Below are positions 33,131-37,551 of a stretch of DNA of 37,551 nt, piece after piece. The position numbers were made by a program, and so were the translations under genes. The notes under the pieces were generated by a model. That model ran no database searches. It was not told the DNA's origin and was given only the letters and a program-made list of their open reading frames with translations. Within the stretch, counting starts at the first letter, position 1, and the number at the start of each line of letters is the position of its first letter. Origin of the DNA: DTBU01 sp964568845 (GTDB lineage Archaea; Thermoproteota; CALKCG01; B24); contig CAZMSC010000016.1 in the NCBI GenBank assembly GCA_964568845.1, forward strand, positions 1-37,551. The letters are read 5' to 3'.

Positions 33131-34063
33131 ATGAGTATAAGACAGTATAATGGATCTTTAGAGGTTAAAACATTAAATTTGAGGTTTCCGAATCCACTTA
33201 TCCTGGCCGCTGGTATACTCGGCTTAACAGCGCCATCACTTAAGAGGGCTGTAGACTCAGGTGCGGGTGGTGTCGTCACAAAATCCGTAGGTCTTAAGCC
33301 ACGGGAGGGGTTTCCAAATCCTACGATAGTCGACTTGGGTTTTGGACTCGTAAACTCTATGGGTCTGCCCAACCCCGGGCTACAGGCGTTCGTAGAGGAG
33401 TTGGAGGAACTTGAAGGGCTGGAGGCTCCTCTCATATTGAGCATTTATGCTTTCTCCGAGGAAGAGTTAGCAACTATGGGTAGAATGATCTCAGAGCTCA
33501 AGACAGTGTCAGCAGTGGAGCTTAACGTTTCATGTCCACATGTAGGAGGAGTTTCTGAGATAGGTAAGAGCCCTGAACTCGTAAAATCCTACGTTAAAAC
33601 ACTTAAGGAGAGTTTGAACGATAAGCCAGTTCTAGTGAAGCTTACGCCGGACGTCTCAGACATATTGCTAATAGCTAAGGCGGCGGTTGACGGAGGAGCC
33701 GATGCGCTAACAGCGATAAACACGGTTAAATCTATGGTTATAGACGTAGAAACTGGTAGGCCAGTATTAGCTGGAGTATTTGGAGGGCTATCTGGACCAG
33801 CTATTAAACCCATAGCTTTACGATGTGTTTACGAGATAGTTGAAGCATTAGATATCCCTGTATTCGGGTGTGGTGGTGTAGAGACGGCGCGAGACGTTAT
33901 AGAGTTTATTATGGCAGGAGCTGTAGCCGTTCAAATGGGCTCAGCTATAGCTAGACGAGGTTTAAGGGTTTTCAGAGAAATCTCAACGGAGTTGAAGAAG
34001 TTTATGGAGTTTAGGGGGTTTAAATCCTTAGGAGAAATTAGAGGTTTGGCTCATAAAAAGTGA
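33131..34063 (+). CDS. pyrD: Dihydroorotate dehydrogenase, class 1B catalytic subunit
   Basis: 310 residues from ATG 33131, the normal length. The frame is open from ATG 33104, but that codon lies in the TATA box. An FMN-binding TIM barrel oxidises dihydroorotate to orotate in pyrimidine synthesis. Motifs: NPLILAAGILG, VTKSVGLKPREG, NSMGLPNPG, LNVSCPHVGG with the catalytic cysteine of class 1B enzymes, KLTPDV, GGLSGPAIKPIALR and the phosphate-binding GCGGVETARDVIEFIMAGAVAVQMGSA. pyrK follows 6 nt downstream, making a class 1B heterotetramer that passes electrons to an external acceptor. No other pyr gene is in the window. Confidence 0.95.
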   Translation: MSIRQYNGSLEVKTLNLRFPNPLILAAGILGLTAPSLKRAVDSGAGGVVTKSVGLKPREGFPNPTIVDLGFGLVNSMGLPNPGLQAFVEELEELEGLEAPLILSIYAFSEEELATMGRMISELKTVSAVELNVSCPHVGGVSEIGKSPELVKSYVKTLKESLNDKPVLVKLTPDVSDILLIAKAAVDGGADALTAINTVKSMVIDVETGRPVLAGVFGGLSGPAIKPIALRCVYEIVEALDIPVFGCGGVETARDVIEFIMAGAVAVQMGSAIARRGLRVFREISTELKKFMEFRGFKSLGEIRGLAHKK

Positions 34064-34069
34064 ACTACT

Positions 34070-34870
34070 ATGAAAAACGTTAGAAGACTTGTCAAGATCG
34101 AGGAGATTATAGAAGAAAACCCGAAGGTTAAAACCTTCCTATTCAGAGAAAAGCTCTGCTCTAAGGCTAAACCAGGTCAGTTTCTAATGGTATGGATAAT
34201 TGGCGTAGATGAAATTCCACTGAGCTTTTCAAGGATAGGAGATTTGTGCGGTGTAACGGTTGCTAAAGTCGGTGAGGCTACGGAAGCCATGCACAAGTTG
34301 GAGGTTGGAGATAAGCTATATGTGCGGGGGCCCTACGGTAATGGGTTTAAAGAAGTAGAAGGTCTTATAGCCGTCGTAGCGGGTGGAATTGGATTAGCTA
34401 CACTACTTCCCCTGATTAAAAAACTTAACAGCTTAAACTGTAAAATCGACGCGTTCGTAGGCTTTAGAAGCGCATCCAACGCATTCTGGACCAACATATT
34501 AGCTGATGCTGTCAACGGCAAGCTTATAATTTCAACAGACGATGGAAGCCTAGGTGTTAAAGGCTTAGTAAGCGAAGTATTTAGAGAATACATTGAAAAC
34601 TCTAAGCCTCGATATAATATGGTTTATACGTGTGGACCACCAGCCATGATACGTCAAATCTTCCAGAACTGCGAGAAAGTAGGTTATAGAGTTCAGGCGA
34701 GTCTAGAAGCATACATGAAGTGTGGAATAGGAATATGTGGGAGCTGTTGTCTAGGCCCCTATAGAGTTTGTAGCGATGGACCGGTCTTCTCAAACAACCA
34801 ACTAGCTAAAATGCCGGAACTAGGCATCTACAAACGCGGTTCGGATGGGTTGAAAATCCCCATTCAATGA
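34070..34870 (+). CDS. pyrK: Dihydroorotate dehydrogenase electron-transfer subunit
   Basis: 266 residues of the ferredoxin-reductase fold. An N-terminal FAD domain (PGQFLMVWIIGVDEIPLSFS, KVGEATEAMHKLEVGDKLYVRGPYGNGF) precedes a nucleotide-binding domain (VAGGIGLATLLPL, YTCGPPAMIRQI). The C-terminal [2Fe-2S] motif is CGIGICGSCCLGPYRVC. It shuttles electrons from PyrD to NAD or another carrier. In this motif the extra cysteine in GSCC is next to the third ligand; the ligands are taken as the first, second and third cysteines of CxxxxCxxC plus the distal Cys. It lies 6 nt after pyrD, in one operon. Only 57 nt with no gene separate its stop from the convergent deacetylase gene. Confidence 0.93.
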   Translation: MKNVRRLVKIEEIIEENPKVKTFLFREKLCSKAKPGQFLMVWIIGVDEIPLSFSRIGDLCGVTVAKVGEATEAMHKLEVGDKLYVRGPYGNGFKEVEGLIAVVAGGIGLATLLPLIKKLNSLNCKIDAFVGFRSASNAFWTNILADAVNGKLIISTDDGSLGVKGLVSEVFREYIENSKPRYNMVYTCGPPAMIRQIFQNCEKVGYRVQASLEAYMKCGIGICGSCCLGPYRVCSDGPVFSNNQLAKMPELGIYKRGSDGLKIPIQ

Positions 34871-34927
34871 GCGACATTAGGGCTGTAAAGTGATGGATAA
34901 GGCTTTAATAGCCTGCATAAACTCCGG

Positions 34928-35797
34928 CTAATTGCTACAGCAACTGTCTATATCTGCTATTTTCCTTTTATACGGTTGGTAGTCTATTCCAGGTCTGGGG
35001 TTAAACTTCTGGTAGACTTCTATGTAGTATTCGTTCAAACGCCTACCCCTTCTCTTCTCCAGAATCCCCTTTATTATGTCCTTCTGCGATTTAAACTCTC
35101 CAATCGCCTGGACAACTTTATCCTCAACTTCACTCTTCACTTTAACTACGACGTTTCCACGTAGGTTTGGGTCTCTATTGGCTAGGAATGCGTCTTCAGG
35201 GGAGAAATCGCCCCAGACGCAGTACTTCAGATAGCTTTTCACCGTAAACGGTTGACCTAGGTCAACCATAACGGGGTCTCCGACCTGCGGTCCGTCATAG
35301 GAGCCTATGTATGAGAGGGCTTCATGATCCATGTGCTCCCTATACTCATTCGGTATGATTAATCTGGTCGGCTTAATCCCCCTCAAGAGTCTAAGTGTTT
35401 TATAGATAGTCCCTTCAACGCCGTTTGGAAGAACCCATCCAATGTATGATCTTAAGCCGAAATCCGGGTAGTCTAGGTGGAGGATGTTCTCCTCCCTCAC
35501 TCCAAGCCTTCTGTAAGCGTTCACAGATTCCCGTCTTCGAATGGAAACAATTCTATCTTTCACATCTGTGTCGCTATATCCTCCCCTTCCATCGCAGTAG
35601 ATTATGATGTAGGGCTCTCCGTGGCTCTCTAAAGTCGCTAGGATAAGGTATCCTGCGCCGAGTAGTGCATCGTCATCGTGGGGGCTTAGAAACGCGACTC
35701 TCTCATCCCCCTCATACCAGTCGCTGAAGACGAGGCTTATATTATCGCTTTTACAGCCCTTCGATAGGTCGTAGTAGATAAAATCGCCGTTAGACAT
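34928..35797 (-). CDS. PIG-L/LmbE-family zinc deacetylase
   Basis: 289 residues from ATG 35797, preceded by GGTGGAG 9 nt upstream. GTG 35812 would add five residues but overlaps that ribosome-binding site. SPHDDDALLGAG is the family's zinc motif (histidine and aspartates), and NEYREHMDHEAL supplies the later HxxH histidine. Family members remove N-acetyl groups from GlcNAc-linked substrates such as GlcNAc-PI, GlcNAc-inositol or chitin oligomers. There is no signal peptide, so it acts in the cytoplasm. The tail ends with DIDSCCSN, with a cysteine pair. It starts shortly after the stop of the upstream M24-fold gene on the same strand, so the two are an operon. The substrate is unknown. Confidence 0.9.
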   Translation of the reverse strand: MSNGDFIYYDLSKGCKSDNISLVFSDWYEGDERVAFLSPHDDDALLGAGYLILATLESHGEPYIIIYCDGRGGYSDTDVKDRIVSIRRRESVNAYRRLGVREENILHLDYPDFGLRSYIGWVLPNGVEGTIYKTLRLLRGIKPTRLIIPNEYREHMDHEALSYIGSYDGPQVGDPVMVDLGQPFTVKSYLKYCVWGDFSPEDAFLANRDPNLRGNVVVKVKSEVEDKVVQAIGEFKSQKDIIKGILEKRRGRRLNEYYIEVYQKFNPRPGIDYQPYKRKIADIDSCCSN

Positions 35798-35820
35798 CGC
35801 CGTACACTCCACCTTGCACT

Positions 35821-37176
35821 CTAGGGTTTAAATGGAGAGTAGTATGGGTTTATCCGTTCTCCGAATGGTTCAATATTGCCGACGAGATGTTGTACGTTCA
35901 GCGGAAGCCTATTGTAAACACCTATCTTCGAGCCCTTCTTCCAGAATGCGTCTTCAACAACAGCGTATAGGACTGGAAAGATGGGTTTACCTCTCTCCTC
36001 AAAACCTAATAACGCCACGTCTATTGCAAGAGCGACTTGATGGCCGAGTGGGGTTTCAGTATGCGGTGTGACGGCGCCGTAACCCTCCTGACACTCCGAA
36101 CAGCCTATGTTATGTATGAAAGTGTAGGGCTCCTTCGGCGTATGAAGGTCTCCACTTAGAGTCTTAAGTTTAACCCCTTCTAGGAAGCTCTTCCCTTGCT
36201 TGTCTATGTAGTTTGATGGAAGGTTTTCCTCGGCGGCCTTCCTAACAGCCTCCATAACAACCACGTATAGGTCTTCAACCGCTTTTATGAAAGCCCTCTG
36301 TTCTAGGCTTGGATCCTTACCGGCTCTCACCGTACGTCTTATAACGCCATGGTAGCCGTTGAAAGTCGGGCTTACACCAAGCGAGACGAAATCACCCTTT
36401 TCAATAACCTTGTTTGTTGCAGGTCCTATAACCGTATAGTTCCTCTCACCTGAGGTAACTATTGTACAGAAGCCCGTCCTCCTAGCACCCAAAGACTTCA
36501 TTATGTATTCTCCCACAGCGGCCACCTGAAGCTCAGTAATACCCGGAGCCGTGACGGCCAGCATACCTCTCAACGCGGCTTCAGCAATCTTATTAGCCTC
36601 CTGCATGATGGCAAGCTCAAGGTCGGACTTCTCGTACTTTATCAACCTTAAAATCTCAGGGTCCACCATCACGTTATCCTTCCCAAAGATTGACTGAAGC
36701 ATAAAGAGTTGTGAGCATGGCAGAAACTCTAAGGCTGAGGCGACGGCGACCTTCACTCCGCTGCTAGTTAAGCCTATATTTTTTAAAACTTGTTCAAAAC
36801 TTGAGAAGCGAGCCCAACGGTACTCTTCATCTGAGATCTGAAACTCTCTAAGCAGAGCTATATCTACGCCGGATTTCTCAGCGGCTTCTTCGAGAACATG
36901 GCCGCCCTCAGACCCGGCTAAGACAACAGGCTTCCCGTCAAGAGGCAGTATAACGGCATACCTCTCAATCATAGGGTCGAATATTCCAGCCAGCCAAGCG
37001 GCATCGCTTCGATCAAGCTCGCTTCCACAGACGTATAGGAGGTCGTAGCCTTTATCTGCCATAGCGTTTTGAACCCTCCGCCACCTAAGCCTATACTCTT
37101 CCCGAGACACCTCTAGAGATTTATCTATGGTAGGCGCATACTCTTCTATAATCTGGTTCGCTATTTCAACCATCAT
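35821..37176 (-). CDS. M24-fold (creatinase/aminopeptidase-like) protein without metal ligands
   Basis: 451 residues. An N-terminal creatinase_N-like domain (about 25-180) precedes a pita-bread domain (about 185-430). M24 peptidases bind two metals through DxG...D, H, E and E. Here the equivalent segment GDFVSLGVSPTFNGYHGVIRRTV (261-283) has neither aspartate. It resembles instead the metal-free creatinase segment GDILSLNTFPMIFGYYTALERT. The creatinase catalytic histidine position (before N-P-V-T-N) is Ile250 here. The HxxGxxxHE region is changed to IHNIGCSECQEG. It is therefore a metal-independent hydrolase or a pseudoenzyme, not a prolidase. The tandem ATGATG start lies next to a divergent promoter. 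It heads an operon with the PIG-L gene. Confidence 0.82.
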   Translation of the reverse strand: MMVEIANQIIEEYAPTIDKSLEVSREEYRLRWRRVQNAMADKGYDLLYVCGSELDRSDAAWLAGIFDPMIERYAVILPLDGKPVVLAGSEGGHVLEEAAEKSGVDIALLREFQISDEEYRWARFSSFEQVLKNIGLTSSGVKVAVASALEFLPCSQLFMLQSIFGKDNVMVDPEILRLIKYEKSDLELAIMQEANKIAEAALRGMLAVTAPGITELQVAAVGEYIMKSLGARRTGFCTIVTSGERNYTVIGPATNKVIEKGDFVSLGVSPTFNGYHGVIRRTVRAGKDPSLEQRAFIKAVEDLYVVVMEAVRKAAEENLPSNYIDKQGKSFLEGVKLKTLSGDLHTPKEPYTFIHNIGCSECQEGYGAVTPHTETPLGHQVALAIDVALLGFEERGKPIFPVLYAVVEDAFWKKGSKIGVYNRLPLNVQHLVGNIEPFGERINPYYSPFKP

Positions 37177-37192
37177 AGTATCAGAATAATAG

Positions 37193-37212
37193 TTAACATA
37201 AAGATTTAAATC
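37193..37212. promoter_or_regulatory. Back-to-back promoters of the M24/PIG-L operon and the ceramidase-like gene
   Basis: Within a 74-nt divergent gap, TTAACATAAAG (minus strand CTTTATGTTAA, 37193-37203) sits about 20-25 nt before the M24 start. Immediately beside it, GATTTAAATC (37203-37212) serves the rightward gene, whose TTG start follows 39 nt later. One regulator could control both. Confidence 0.5.
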
Positions 37213-37250
37213 AATTATAGGAGGGAAATCTCCATGTTATAGGTGGTTAT

Positions 37251-37551
37251 TTGAAGGCTGGAGTTGCCGCTGTTGATATTACCCCTCCTCTAGATATTAA
37301 AATCTCAGGGTATTTTGAAGAGAGAATTGCGAGGGATATTCATGATCCTCTTTTCGCAAAGGCTTTTGTCTTAAACGATGGGGATACGACGTTGGCGTTT
37401 GTCGTCTGCGACCTGATCGGTGTTGAACGTAAGTATTTAGATGGGGTTAAGCGTATTGTTTACGAGCGTACTGGAATAGCGCCTTCAAACCTTTTGATCT
37501 GCTGTACGCATACGCATACCGGTCCAGACGTAGATGACATGGGCTATGGTG
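37251..37551 (+). CDS. Neutral/alkaline ceramidase-like protein, N-terminal part
   Basis: 100 codons, open at the window edge. TTG 37251 follows AGGTGG at 4 nt spacing. The start AAVDITPPLDIKISGYF, then DIHDPLFAKAFVLNDGDTTLAFVVCDLIG and CCTHTHTGPD, is the pattern of the neutral/alkaline non-lysosomal ceramidase N-terminal domain; the HTHTG stretch holds zinc-binding histidines in that family. Prokaryotic members without a signal peptide, like this one, act on unknown amides or esters. It is divergent from the M24-fold/PIG-L operon and probably part of the same locus. The C-terminal catalytic region cannot be seen. Confidence 0.82.
   Translation, partial: MKAGVAAVDITPPLDIKISGYFEERIARDIHDPLFAKAFVLNDGDTTLAFVVCDLIGVERKYLDGVKRIVYERTGIAPSNLLICCTHTHTGPDVDDMGYG

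Noticed and set aside
34871..34927. Short ORFs and a 5-bp AGGCT/AGCCT hairpin after pyrK
   Set aside because: The frames are only 8-12 codons with no family resemblance. The hairpin has no T tract. I see no gene or clear terminator.
35821..37176. Xaa-Pro dipeptidase (prolidase) assignment
   Set aside because: The dinuclear metal ligands of M24 peptidases are absent in the key segment, so a peptidase name would mislead.
1..37551. CRISPR arrays, insertion sequences, integrase/attachment sites or replication origin
   Set aside because: No regularly spaced repeats, transposase- or integrase-like frames, tRNA-split duplications or Cdc6/ORB-like clusters were noticed.

Overview
The window is archaeal. 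Evidence: a gene for ribosomal protein S30e (found only in archaea and eukaryotes), TATA boxes about 25-30 nt upstream of many start codons (leaderless or short-leader transcripts), frequent GTG/TTG starts, a CCA-less tRNA gene, and archaeal forms of several enzymes (short adenylosuccinate synthetase, ThiD-ThiN fusion, zinc-ribbon nicotinate phosphoribosyltransferase, TIGR00300 protein, tungsten-type aldehyde oxidoreductase with polyferredoxin). The content would suit a thermophilic or anaerobic TACK-type archaeon (Bathyarchaeia, Nezhaarchaeia or similar). That placement is inference, and the exact lineage cannot be read from the sequence. I saw no insertion sequence, phage module or CRISPR array. 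Coding density is high, and several convergent neighbours overlap at their stop codons.

Layout. 1-5.8 kb: a secreted protein cut by the window edge, a tandem alpha/beta hydrolase, a B12-binding radical SAM protein and a GH29 alpha-L-fucosidase. 5.8-8.7 kb: tRNA-Lys(CTT) and the thiamine operon thiC-thiDN. 8.7-13.7 kb: an aldehyde:ferredoxin oxidoreductase with a four-cluster ferredoxin, a stand-alone RAM (Lrp ligand-binding) domain, a LarA-type racemase and a DRG-like GTPase. 13.8-17.7 kb: nicotinate phosphoribosyltransferase, a Gfo/Idh/MocA oxidoreductase, a SWIM zinc-finger protein and a serine hydroxymethyltransferase-like protein. 17.8-22.4 kb: a compact threonine operon (homoserine kinase, threonine synthase, homoserine dehydrogenase, aspartate kinase) with no asd. 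22.4-26.3 kb: a cytidylate-kinase-like protein, a TIGR00300 protein, a SIMPL protein and adenylosuccinate synthetase. 26.3-31.4 kb: a four-gene ABC importer. 31.6-34.9 kb: a DUF47/PhoU-like protein, a small two-helix membrane protein that resembles eukaryotic PIG-P, rps30e, and pyrD-pyrK. 34.9 kb to the end: a PIG-L deacetylase, a metal-less M24-fold protein and, divergently, the start of a ceramidase-like gene.

Most genes are biosynthetic housekeeping for thiamine, NAD, threonine, purine and pyrimidine. Hydrolase and sugar-type accessory genes sit at the two ends. The points most worth following are: (1) the 83-residue PIG-P-like protein, a candidate prokaryotic relative of a GPI-GlcNAc-transferase subunit; (2) an ABC importer whose two ATPases differ so that the deviations fall in one composite ATP site; (3) an SHMT-fold enzyme lacking the catalytic glutamate; (4) an M24-fold protein lacking both the peptidase metal ligands and the creatinase histidine; and (5) the 58-codon rps30e gene, whose stop shares a CTAG tetranucleotide with the stop of the PIG-P-like gene.
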